Part shown: in pieces, positions 1 to 5,692 of the stretch
Position numbering within the stretch: position 1 is the stretch's first letter
Layout: each line of letters opens with the position of its first letter
Assembly (NCBI GenBank): GCA_900553295.1
Contig: USCR01000150.1
Location: 1 to 5,766, forward strand
Reading direction: 5' to 3'
Length of the DNA stretch: 5,766 nucleotides
Source: an uncultured Eubacteriales bacterium
GTDB taxonomy: Bacteria > Bacillota > Clostridia > Christensenellales > Aristaeellaceae
Made by a program: the position numbers and the translations under genes
Notes under the pieces: generated by a model
Database searches by the model: none
What the model was told of the DNA's origin: nothing
The model's input: the letters and a program-made list of their open reading frames with translations, nothing else

Positions 1-175
1 CCTTTTGCGGTTCCTTACCTCGTCTTTTTTTGTTGGGGTGTTTTGCAACACGCCCATGTCTTTGCGCCGCTATGCGATATCCATAGACGACGTCTTAATG
101 TGGTGGTCGCAACAGGACCCGAACCTGTGCCCCCATCGATGTGAACGATGCGCTCTATCCATGGGGCCAGATGAA
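1..175. other. Left-edge stretch with no recognisable gene
   Basis: No frame here gives a protein I recognise and no start codon has a convincing ribosome site. A short frame on the + strand runs from the left edge to a TGA at 227-229, but its residues (rich in Cys, Trp and Arg) do not look like a functional protein. It shares its frame with the better supported family relic that follows, so this stretch may be the more decayed front part of that dead gene. I see no tRNA, repeat or promoter in it. Confidence 0.4.
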
Positions 176-451
176 CCAACGATTGATGAAGGTTGCCGAT
201 GGAGCTTGCTCACCTGCTTCGGCTGTTGAAATATGGATTGTTTAACTTGTGTGGCCGTACGCTCTGCCGCTGCACAAACCGTTCATTTCTGGAAAAGTCC
301 TGACAGACCATGTATTTGCGAATACAGATATGAAAGGCTGTGTGTGGGTTTCCAGGCGAAGAAGCTGGTAAGCGATGGCCTATGCATCTCGCAAATCCAA
401 AAAGTTACGAAAACAAAAAATGGGAATGGAGCGATCGATTATTTCGTTTAA
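176..451 (+). pseudogene. Decayed fragment of a PepSY-like secreted protein, relic of the family of the next gene
   Basis: One + strand frame contains T-V-H-F-W-K-S-P-D at 278-304 followed by C-I-C-E-Y-R-Y-E to 334. This aligns with residues 171-191 of the intact protein encoded at 549-1598 (TVHFWRYPD, then WVFEYYGE): 10 of 19 aligned residues are identical, and one two-codon gap keeps the frame. At DNA level 276-293 matches 1057-1074 at 17 of 18 positions. In the same frame I-D-E (about 182-190) lies exactly 29 codons before TVHFW, matching V-D-E in the intact protein, but the sequence between hardly matches and contains a stop (TGA 227-229). The frame ends at TAA 449-451 with no trace of the remaining half. 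I infer a dead, internally degraded paralogue. Only the segment 278-334 is well supported; the outer limits are guesses. Confidence 0.5.
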
Positions 452-535
452 TAAGCGTAAGTGGCGATCCATTTTGAAATTTCATACGTTGCCATTCCAT
501 CCTGTGTTCAAGGGGAATCTGCTCACGCAACGAAA

Positions 536-541
536 GGGAGG
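536..541 (+). promoter_or_regulatory. Ribosome binding site that sets the start at 549
   Basis: GGGAGG lies 7 bases before ATG 549. The same frame is open further upstream to an ATG at 375, but that codon has no ribosome site. The residues it would add are basic and lack the hydrophobic core of the signal peptide that begins at 549. The upstream extension is therefore not real. No convincing -35/-10 pair was found between 452 and 535: a TTGAAA at 474-479 has no good -10 at the right distance. Confidence 0.85.
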
Positions 542-548
542 ACCTCAC

Positions 549-1598
549 ATGAAGAAGCCTTGCACTGTCGTATGGCTGCTGCTGGTGGTTGCCATGCTGC
601 CGATTGTTGCCTTTGCGCAGTCACAAACGAATCAAAACGAAAATTTGTCCCAATTCAAGACACGGCTAAAGCAGGAACAGGAAAAATCAAGTTTTTTGGA
701 TGAATGGAATGACGAGAACATGGATCTCTTTGCGAGCATCGTCAAAGATAGTGGCATTGTCATTGAGAACATTGATCCTGACAAGTATTATGATGGAGAA
801 TGGTTAACACCCTATCATGCACTTCAAAATGTATTTGAAGAAGTATGGGGAGATAAAACGACATGGTCCCTGGAGCAACAATACGAATACGCCCATTATG
901 AAATAGAGATTGGATTAAGTGACCAAACCGTTGCTGCGTTACCTACGGCAGAAGACCTTTCGGTTGATGAGGCGAGAAGGCTTGTCCAGGAGGAGCTTTA
1001 TGCAGAGCTGGCAGCAGAAAAGGATGCGTCCATGATTGACCTTGGCAACTATCAGGAAACCGTACATTTCTGGAGGTATCCCGATTTAGGGGGCACCTGG
1101 GTTTTTGAATATTATGGCGAAGATAGAAAAACACCGGAGTTTACGGGAACCTTATACCAGGATACTGACATCATTTCCATAGATATTCATGACAAAAACG
1201 ACTTGCAGGCACTATATCAATATCATTGCGCTCTGCATAATTTTCAGACTTTCCACTGGTGGGGGCTGGATGATCAGTATAAGTTCTATACATTAGTCGC
1301 TTCGCTTCAACAGCGGCAGATCGAAAGGTATGGCGAGCTTCCTACCTTTGCAAAGCAAATTCTTGAGCATCAGCATGTGTTGCCGACCGATCAGATGATT
1401 GAACCGGATGTTGCGATTGAAATGGCACGGAGCCATCTCCATGATGATGCCTCCTGTGAGCAAAAGGCATACATTACTTTATATAAGATCTCAGAGAACA
1501 GAATTGTTTACGAAGTTGGCTTTGGTTCATCTGATGCGGAATCCGATCAGGTGCTGATCGATGCTTTGAATGGCGATGTGTATGTCGAATCACATTGA
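549..1598 (+). CDS. Secreted PepSY-like protein of unknown function (349 aa)
   Basis: Residues 1-23 form a classic Sec signal peptide: K2-K3, a hydrophobic core at 6-20, and AFA before Q24 as probable cleavage site. There is no lipobox, and no second membrane segment is apparent, so the mature protein is probably released or wall-associated. It is acidic and rich in aromatic residues. Two segments look PepSY-like: about 138-195 (helix beginning S-V-D-E-A, then strand-like TVHFW and WVFEYY) and about 285-349 (E-P-D-V-A-I-E-M-A helix, strands ITLYK and RIVYEVGF, ending D-A-L-N-G-D-V, the usual PepSY closing turn). A segment around residues 85-115 (W-S-L-E-Q-Q) is also typical of multi-domain clostridial secreted proteins of this kind. 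Cys227 and Cys303 are the only mature cysteines and could form a disulfide. PepSY domains are known as protease-inhibitory or envelope modules, but no specific function can be assigned here. The gene is monocistronic, AT-richer than its neighbours, and follows a decayed relative. The start rests on GGGAGG 7 bases upstream. Confidence 0.85.
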   Translation: MKKPCTVVWLLLVVAMLPIVAFAQSQTNQNENLSQFKTRLKQEQEKSSFLDEWNDENMDLFASIVKDSGIVIENIDPDKYYDGEWLTPYHALQNVFEEVWGDKTTWSLEQQYEYAHYEIEIGLSDQTVAALPTAEDLSVDEARRLVQEELYAELAAEKDASMIDLGNYQETVHFWRYPDLGGTWVFEYYGEDRKTPEFTGTLYQDTDIISIDIHDKNDLQALYQYHCALHNFQTFHWWGLDDQYKFYTLVASLQQRQIERYGELPTFAKQILEHQHVLPTDQMIEPDVAIEMARSHLHDDASCEQKAYITLYKISENRIVYEVGFGSSDAESDQVLIDALNGDVYVESH

Positions 1599-1626
1599 AT
1601 GTCAGGCGAAAAAGAAGCGCATCTCG

Positions 1627-1669
1627 GCATGTCGAAAAACGCCGGCGCGGGCGGACTTTTCCGACATGC
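1627..1669. repeat. Inverted repeat just after the PepSY-like gene
   Basis: GCATGTCG (1627-1634) pairs perfectly with CGACATGC (1662-1669). The stem continues with AAAA (1635-1638) against TTTT (1657-1660) if one C (1661) is bulged. The 18-base interior is very GC-rich and contains GCCGGC. It lies 29 bases after the stop codon and directly abuts the next hairpin. It may serve as a first terminator or as a 3' end stabiliser of the (+) transcript; its function is inferred only from position. Confidence 0.5.
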
Positions 1670-1700
1670 AAAGGCCCGGCCAACCAATGGCCGGGCCTTT
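1670..1700. terminator. Probable bidirectional terminator between convergent genes
   Basis: AAAGGCCCGGCC (1670-1681) and GGCCGGGCCTTT (1689-1700) form a perfect 12-bp stem with a 7-base loop. It sits between the stop of the PepSY-like gene (1598) and the stop of the convergent (-) operon (1724-1726), 23 bases beyond the latter. The A/T ends of the stem give a three-base T tract in either direction, short for a canonical intrinsic terminator but compatible with two-way use. No other terminator candidate exists between the two genes. Confidence 0.8.
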
Positions 1701-1723
1701 GCCGGTGCGATGGACACCCAAGA

Positions 1724-3115
1724 TCAGCTCTTATGGAACAGCAGGCGTTCGTAACGCTCCTGATCGGCGTCGCGGACCATGACTTCGAGCTCCTCGTCGC
1801 CCATCACGGTGTTGCGGCCCTCGGCGTAGAGGGCGTCCACCTGCTCCTTGACCGCTGCCACCAGCGGGTCCTGCTTGCCCACGGCGTTTTCGCCCTTGAG
1901 ACGGAAATAGCTGTTGAGCCAGTGAGCGATACCGGCCAGTCCGCTGTGGCTGTCCACGGCCACGGAGGCGGGACGGTTGAGAATGGTGGCGGTATCGAAG
2001 ATGTTGTAGATTTCCTCATCCTTGAGCATGCCGTCGGCGTGGATGCCGGCGCGCGTCACGTTGAAGTGACGGCCCACGAAGGGCTGGCGCGGACTGATCT
2101 CCAGCCCGATCTCGCGCTCCATGTACTCGGCGATCTCGCTCACGGCGGTCAGGTCCATGCCGTCGGTGGTGCCGCGCAGGGCCTGATACTCGATGGCCAT
2201 GGCCTCCAGCGGGCAGTTGCCCGTGCGCTCGCCGATGCCCAGCAGCGAGCAGTTGACGCTGGAGCAGCCGTAGAGCCATGCCGTGCCCGCGTTGGAGACG
2301 ACCTTGTAAAAGTCGTTATGGCCATGCCATTCCAGCTGTTCGGAGGGAATGCGGGCATAGTGGTTGAGGCCGTAGATGATGCCGGGCACGCTGCGGGGCA
2401 GGGCCGCGCCGGGGTAGCTGATGCCATAGCCCATGGTGTCGCACGCGCGCACCTTGATGGGCAGCCCGCTTTCCTCGGACAGGTGCATCAGCTGTTCGGC
2501 GAAGGGCAGCACAAAGCCGTAAAAGTCGGCGCGGGTGATGTCCTCAAAATGGCAGCGGGGCACAATGCCCTGCTCCAGCGCCGCCTTGACGATGCCCAGG
2601 TATTTGTCCATGGCCTGCGCGCGGGTCAGGTGCATCTTTTTGAAAATGTGGTAATCGCTGCACGAAACCAGGATGCCCGTCTCCCGCACGCCCGCGGCTT
2701 TGACGAGCTTAAAGTCGTTTTCGTTGGCGCGAATCCAGGTGGTGATCTCCGGGTACCTCAGCCCCAGCGCCTGGCAGCGCTCCAGCGCCTCGCGGTCGCG
2801 GTCGGTGTAGAGAAAGAACTCGCTCTGACGAATCAGGCCCTTGGGCCCGCCCAGGCGGCTTTCCAGCTTGAAGAGGTGCTCGATCTGTTCGGGCTTGAAG
2901 GGGCTGACACTCTGCTGGCCGTCGCGGAAGGTGGTGTCGGTCATCCAGATGTCGGCAGGCATGTTGATGGGCACCAGACGGTTGTTGAAGGCGATCTTCG
3001 GAATGGACTCGTAGTCGAAGATCTCGCGGTAGAGGTTGGGCTCCGCGACGTCCTGAAGCTCATACTGGTATTTGGCCTGCATGAGCTGATGGGTTCTCTC
3101 GCTGTATTCCAGCAT
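1724..3115 (-). CDS. Homocitrate/isopropylmalate synthase-family enzyme, probable Re-citrate synthase (463 aa)
   Basis: This is a DRE-TIM metallolyase, a family that condenses acetyl-CoA with a 2-oxo acid. The signature D-T-T-F-R-D-G-Q-Q is at residues 60-68; R64 and D65 are the expected catalytic arginine and metal ligand. W-H-G-H-N-D (263-268) supplies the HxH metal ligands, G-E-R-T-G-N (295-300) is the conserved loop, and A-G-I-H-A-D-G (356-362) holds the catalytic histidine of the lid region. The barrel spans about 50-320 and a helical C-terminal part follows. The roughly 130-residue leucine-feedback domain of LeuA appears to be absent. From memory of the family, the N-terminal part (L-Y-R-E-I-F-D-Y, I-P-K-I-A-F), H-F-E-D-I-T-R-A-D and N-I-F-D-T match the clostridial group that includes Re-citrate synthase (oxaloacetate + acetyl-CoA to citrate, EC 2.3.3.3). 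Homocitrate or citramalate synthase remains possible. The gene is second in a two-gene operon, and a preceding aspartate-type aminotransferase that can make oxaloacetate supports citrate synthesis. Family assignment is near certain; the exact substrate is about even odds. No signal peptide, so cytoplasmic. Confidence 0.9.
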   Translation of the reverse strand: MLEYSERTHQLMQAKYQYELQDVAEPNLYREIFDYESIPKIAFNNRLVPINMPADIWMTDTTFRDGQQSVSPFKPEQIEHLFKLESRLGGPKGLIRQSEFFLYTDRDREALERCQALGLRYPEITTWIRANENDFKLVKAAGVRETGILVSCSDYHIFKKMHLTRAQAMDKYLGIVKAALEQGIVPRCHFEDITRADFYGFVLPFAEQLMHLSEESGLPIKVRACDTMGYGISYPGAALPRSVPGIIYGLNHYARIPSEQLEWHGHNDFYKVVSNAGTAWLYGCSSVNCSLLGIGERTGNCPLEAMAIEYQALRGTTDGMDLTAVSEIAEYMEREIGLEISPRQPFVGRHFNVTRAGIHADGMLKDEEIYNIFDTATILNRPASVAVDSHSGLAGIAHWLNSYFRLKGENAVGKQDPLVAAVKEQVDALYAEGRNTVMGDEELEVMVRDADQERYERLLFHKS

Positions 3116-4315
3116 TTACTCCAGCTCCTTTACAAAGGCGGCAATGCGCCGAAGTCCCTCCTCGATGTTTTCCATGGAAGTGGCATAGCTGATACGGCAG
3201 AAGCCCTCGTCCAGGAAGGCCGCTCCCGGCACCAGCGCAACATGTGCATGTTCCAGAAGCGCTTCCGCTATGGCGGTGCTTCCACCCAGCACCTTGCCGT
3301 GGTAGCGCTTGCCGGTGATGCCGCGAATGTTCATCATCACGTAGAACGCGCCGTGGGGCTTGCGGCAGCTCAGGCCGGGAATGGCGTTGATCTTCTCCAC
3401 CATGGCGTCCCGGCGCTTTTCAAACTGGGCGACCATGGCGTCCACGCAGCTCTGATCCCCCTGCAGGGCCTTCATGGCCGCGTACTGGGCGATGCTGTTG
3501 GGGTTGCTGGTGGCCTGGGACTGGAAGCTGGACATGGCGGAGATCACGTTCCGCGGCCCGGCCACGTAGCCAATGCGCCAGCCGGTCATGGCGTAGGCCT
3601 TGCTCACGCCGTTGACCAGGAAGGTCTGGCTCTTGATCTGCTCGCCCAGTTGGGCGATGGACAGGTGCTTGCGCCCGTCGTAGAGCAGCTTTTCGTAGAT
3701 CTCATCGCTGACCACGAAGAAGGGGTGGCTCACCGCCAGGTCGGCCACGAATTGCAGCTGCTCCTGCTCCCACACGCTGCCGTTGGGGTTGGAGGGGCTG
3801 GTGATGACGATGGCCTTGGTCCGGCGGGTAACCCGGCTGGCGATGTCCTTGTTGGTGGGGATGAAGTTGGTCTCCTCCGTGGCGGGGATGAACACCGGCA
3901 CGCCACCGGCCATGCGCACCAGCTCCGGGTAGGATACCCAGCAGGGGGTGGGGATCAGCACCTCGTCCCCGGGGTCCAGGATGGCCTGGAAAATGTTGAA
4001 CAGGCTGTGCTTGGCCCCGTTGGATACCAGGATATCCCCATAGGTGTAGGTCATGTCGTTATCCCGGCGCAGCTTTTCGCAGATGGCCTTGCGCAGTTCC
4101 TTGGTGCCCGCGGCGGGGGTATACCGGGTCATGCCCAGGTCGATGGCCTCCTTGGCTGCGTCACAGATATGCTGGGGCGTGGGAAAGTCCGGTTCCCCGG
4201 CCCCAAAGCCGATGACGTTCAGCCCCGCGGCTTTCATTTCCTTGGCCCGGGCGTCAATGCTCAGGGTCATGGACGGGGCGATATTTTGGCAACGGTGCGA
4301 TACGGTCAAAGCCAT
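3116..4315 (-). CDS. Class I pyridoxal-phosphate aminotransferase, aspartate aminotransferase type (399 aa)
   Basis: This is a fold-type I PLP enzyme resembling the Bacillus AspB/Thermus aspartate aminotransferase subgroup; expected reaction aspartate + 2-oxoglutarate to oxaloacetate + glutamate. Visible landmarks: G-A-G-E-P-D-F-P-T-P (38-47), Y65 in T-R-Y-T-P-A-A-G, S-N-G-A-K (98-102) for the phosphate-binding loop, C-W-V-S-Y-P (125-130) with W126 stacking the cofactor, S-N-P-N-G (175-179) with N176, S-D-E-I-Y (203-207) with D204 and Y207 contacting the pyridine ring, S-K-A-Y-A-M-T-G-W-R (238-247) with K239 as Schiff-base lysine, and C-R-I-S-Y (373-377) with R374 binding the substrate carboxylate. 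Full length for the family, and cytoplasmic. An in-frame ATG at 4336 would add 7 residues, but AAGGAGG is placed 8 bases before ATG 4315, so that start is chosen. It is the first gene of the operon and is followed without a gap by the citrate synthase-like gene. Other amino donors (aromatic, alanine, aminoadipate) cannot be excluded by eye. Confidence 0.93.
   Translation of the reverse strand: MALTVSHRCQNIAPSMTLSIDARAKEMKAAGLNVIGFGAGEPDFPTPQHICDAAKEAIDLGMTRYTPAAGTKELRKAICEKLRRDNDMTYTYGDILVSNGAKHSLFNIFQAILDPGDEVLIPTPCWVSYPELVRMAGGVPVFIPATEETNFIPTNKDIASRVTRRTKAIVITSPSNPNGSVWEQEQLQFVADLAVSHPFFVVSDEIYEKLLYDGRKHLSIAQLGEQIKSQTFLVNGVSKAYAMTGWRIGYVAGPRNVISAMSSFQSQATSNPNSIAQYAAMKALQGDQSCVDAMVAQFEKRRDAMVEKINAIPGLSCRKPHGAFYVMMNIRGITGKRYHGKVLGGSTAIAEALLEHAHVALVPGAAFLDEGFCRISYATSMENIEEGLRRIAAFVKELE
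3125..3131 (-). promoter_or_regulatory. Ribosome binding site inside the end of the aminotransferase gene
   Basis: On the minus strand AAAGGAG lies 9 bases before the ATG at 3115, within the last codons of the upstream gene. The upstream stop TAA (3116-3118) directly abuts the ATG, giving TAAATG. This layout typically permits re-initiation by terminating ribosomes and fixes the start of the synthase gene. Confidence 0.85.
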
Positions 4316-4323
4316 GAAAAGCT

Positions 4324-4330
4324 CCTCCTT
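4324..4330 (-). promoter_or_regulatory. Ribosome binding site of the aminotransferase
   Basis: On the minus strand AAGGAGG sits 8 bases before ATG 4315, a near-ideal site. It decides against the ATG at 4336, which would have the site inside its own coding sequence and none upstream. Confidence 0.9.
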
Positions 4331-4367
4331 TTGCATTTTCCCATCTTTGGGATTGCATTCCTGGCCC

Positions 4368-4394
4368 CAAACCCCACGGAAGAATCAGGGTTTG
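4368..4394 (-). other. Small leader hairpin in the operon's 5' untranslated region
   Basis: CAAACCC (4368-4374) pairs with GGGTTTG (4388-4394), a 7-bp stem with a 13-base loop. A second tiny hairpin (TCCCA 4339-4343 with TGGGA 4348-4352, four-base loop) lies closer to the ribosome site. If transcription starts near 4437, both are in a leader of about 120 bases. I see no run of Us after either hairpin and no known riboswitch or T-box motif, so they may be incidental. Confidence 0.25.
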
Positions 4395-4415
4395 CGGGAG
4401 GTGCTATGGTAAAAG

Positions 4416-4441
4416 AATTGCAAGCAATACGGTTGCAAATT
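4416..4441. repeat. Operator-like imperfect dyad at the operon's predicted transcription start
   Basis: AATTGCAA (4416-4423) and TTGCAAATT (4433-4441) form an imperfect inverted repeat around a short centre. Each arm contains the self-palindrome TTGCAA (4418-4423 and 4433-4438, 15 bp apart). It begins three bases downstream of the predicted -10 box of the (-) promoter, so it covers the likely start site, a common position for repressor operators. No regulator gene is in the window, so the binding protein is unknown. Confidence 0.35.
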
Positions 4442-4443
4442 CC

Positions 4444-4472
4444 ATTATATACATTTCCAGCCTTTCACGCAA
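4444..4472 (-). promoter_or_regulatory. Sigma-A-type promoter for the aminotransferase-synthase operon
   Basis: On the minus strand a perfect TATAAT (4444-4449) lies 17 bp downstream of TTGCGT (4467-4472), which keeps the TTG core of the -35 consensus. Transcription would start near 4437, leaving a leader of about 120 bases before ATG 4315. It is the best -10/-35 pair I found in the divergent region for this direction. Confidence 0.55.
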
Positions 4473-4661
4473 CCCCCCAAAAGCGCAAAATGCAATTTTC
4501 TTTTTTGAAAAATGCAAAATGGAAAGGCCCATGCACCCCTTGCGGGAACAGCGCGCAGGCAAGGAAGCGCAGGCTGCAAACACGGGAAATGCAAAAAAAT
4601 TTGAGAAAAGGGAGAAAACTTTTGCGCCTCCCGGGACGTCCTAAGGGTATAGGGTATGGGG

Positions 4662-4667
4662 GGAGGA
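4662..4667 (+). promoter_or_regulatory. Ribosome binding site that sets the CapA-type start at 4674
   Basis: GGAGGA lies 6 bases before ATG 4674. An in-frame ATG at 4656 is followed by this purine block, so using it would place the ribosome site within the coding sequence and put Gly/Arg residues ahead of a signal peptide that starts naturally at 4674. Confidence 0.85.
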
Positions 4668-4673
4668 CGCAGC

Positions 4674-5675
4674 ATGGGGCGCTTTCTTTTCACGGTATGC
4701 TTGTGCTGGCTGCTGGCGGCGGGGGCCGCGGCGGAACAAGTGGTGCTGACCCTCACCGTGGGCGGGGACTGTGTACTGGGCACCCGGGAGGAATGGCAGC
4801 AGGAGGAGGACACCTTTCTCACCGTGGTGGCGGAGCGGGGGGCGGACTGGCCCTTTCGCAACCTGCGGGAAATCTTCCTGGAGGACGACATGACCCTGCT
4901 GAACCTGGAATGCGTCCTGCAAGCGGACAACCAGGGCCACGACTACGGCAAGCAGCACACCTTCCGGGGCGATCCGGCCTACGCGGAAATGCTGCCCCGG
5001 GCCGGGGTGGAGCAGGTGAACGTGGCGAACAACCATTTCATTGACTACCGTGCCACGGGCCAGGCCTCCACCCTGGCGGCGCTGGAAGCGGCGGAGGTGG
5101 CGTACAGCGGCTTTGGGCACCTGTACATCTGGGAGGCGAAGGGCGTGCGCATTGGCTTTGGGGGCTGCCGGGAAGCCGTATGGAAGGAGAGCCCGCAGAC
5201 CGTGCGCAAGGACATCCGCGCCCTGCAAGAGGCGGAGTGCGATGTGATTATTTATTCCTGCCACTGGGGCAAGGAATACAGCCCCCCCCACAACCGCACC
5301 CAGGAGCGCATGGCGGACTATGCTATCGACTGCGGCGCGGACATTCTCATTGGCGCGCATCCCCACGTGGTGCAGGGAATTGAAAAGCGGGACAGCGCGC
5401 TGGTGCTGTGGAGCCTGGGCAACCTGGTCTTTGGCGGCACCCACGAAATGACCACCTTTGACGCCATGCTGGCGCAGCTGGAGCTGCACTTCCGGGACGG
5501 GGAGTTCACCGGCACGCAGCTGCGTCTGCTGCCGGTGCTGACCTCCGGGGCGATCCCGGCCAATGATTTTTCGCCTGTTCTGGCCCAGGGGGAGGACCGG
5601 GAGCGCATTCTGGCCCAGGTGGCGGCGGATTCCCCCCAGGGGCTGGCGGATGTGATGTGGTTCGCCGGGAGGTGA
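4674..5675 (+). CDS. Secreted CapA-family (poly-gamma-glutamate synthesis type) protein (333 aa)
   Basis: Residues 1-20 look like a signal peptide (short polar start, hydrophobic core 4-18, A-A-A before E21), although it has only one basic residue, R3. The rest matches the CapA/PgsA metallophosphatase-like fold: G-G-D (30-32), N-L-E (77-79), N-N-H (119-121), C-H-W-G (196-199), G-A-H-P-H-V-V-Q-G (227-235) and S-L-G-N (247-250). D32, N77, E79, N120, H121, H197, H229 and H231 are the expected metal-site or near-site residues, so the site appears intact. Family members in Bacillus act in synthesis or export of poly-gamma-glutamate capsule, but stand-alone copies in clostridia have unproven roles. 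No capB/capC or pgsB/pgsC partner is in the window, so capsule synthesis should not be assumed. It is transcribed divergently from the aminotransferase operon, and I found no strong promoter for it. Start chosen by the GGAGGA ribosome site. Family call is secure; biological role is not. Confidence 0.92.
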   Translation: MGRFLFTVCLCWLLAAGAAAEQVVLTLTVGGDCVLGTREEWQQEEDTFLTVVAERGADWPFRNLREIFLEDDMTLLNLECVLQADNQGHDYGKQHTFRGDPAYAEMLPRAGVEQVNVANNHFIDYRATGQASTLAALEAAEVAYSGFGHLYIWEAKGVRIGFGGCREAVWKESPQTVRKDIRALQEAECDVIIYSCHWGKEYSPPHNRTQERMADYAIDCGADILIGAHPHVVQGIEKRDSALVLWSLGNLVFGGTHEMTTFDAMLAQLELHFRDGEFTGTQLRLLPVLTSGAIPANDFSPVLAQGEDRERILAQVAADSPQGLADVMWFAGR

Positions 5676-5692
5676 GGGAACCTGCGGGGGAT

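Larger units (their letters stand above)
4331..4594. repeat. Cluster of ATGCAA/TTGCAT hexamers in the divergent intergenic region
   Basis: ATGCAA occurs on the + strand at 4490-4495, 4512-4517 and 4589-4594. Its complement TTGCAT is at 4331-4336 and 4353-4358. Several copies sit in the larger context AAAATGCAA (4487-4495 and 4509-4517). Two pairs are each exactly 22 bp apart, about two helical turns. About 340 bp of intergenic DNA would be expected to contain far fewer than one copy on either strand. Related TTGCAA copies lie in the dyad at 4416-4441. The stretch 4473-4661 otherwise holds no gene and no convincing promoter for the CapA-type gene; a direct repeat GCGCAGGC (4553-4560, 4567-4574) is the only other structure noticed. 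Confidence 0.4.

Noticed and set aside
375..548. N-terminal extension of the PepSY-like protein from ATG 375
   Set aside because: No ribosome site precedes 375, the added residues are basic and would bury the signal peptide, and ATG 549 has GGGAGG at 7 bases.
4316..4440. Riboswitch or T-box in the operon leader
   Set aside because: Only short hairpins are present; no T-box consensus, no anti-terminator/terminator pair and no known aptamer core could be recognised.
4601..4657. Possible + strand promoter for the CapA-type gene (TTGAGA at 4601-4606, TATAGG at 4648-4653)
   Set aside because: The two boxes are about 41 bp apart and neither has a matching partner at 16-18 bp, so a promoter cannot be supported here.
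1595..5044. A continuous 3.4-kb open frame on the + strand (1149 codons)
   Set aside because: It runs antisense through the whole synthase-aminotransferase operon, then across the intergenic region and into the CapA-type gene in a different frame. Its residues are low-complexity Ala/Gly/His/Val-rich as expected for the complement of GC-rich genes, it has no ribosome site, and the genes beneath it have complete catalytic motifs.
4445..5489. Open frames on the minus strand opposite the CapA-type gene and its upstream region
   Set aside because: They are complements of a gene with all family motifs, lack ribosome sites and show no recognisable domain.
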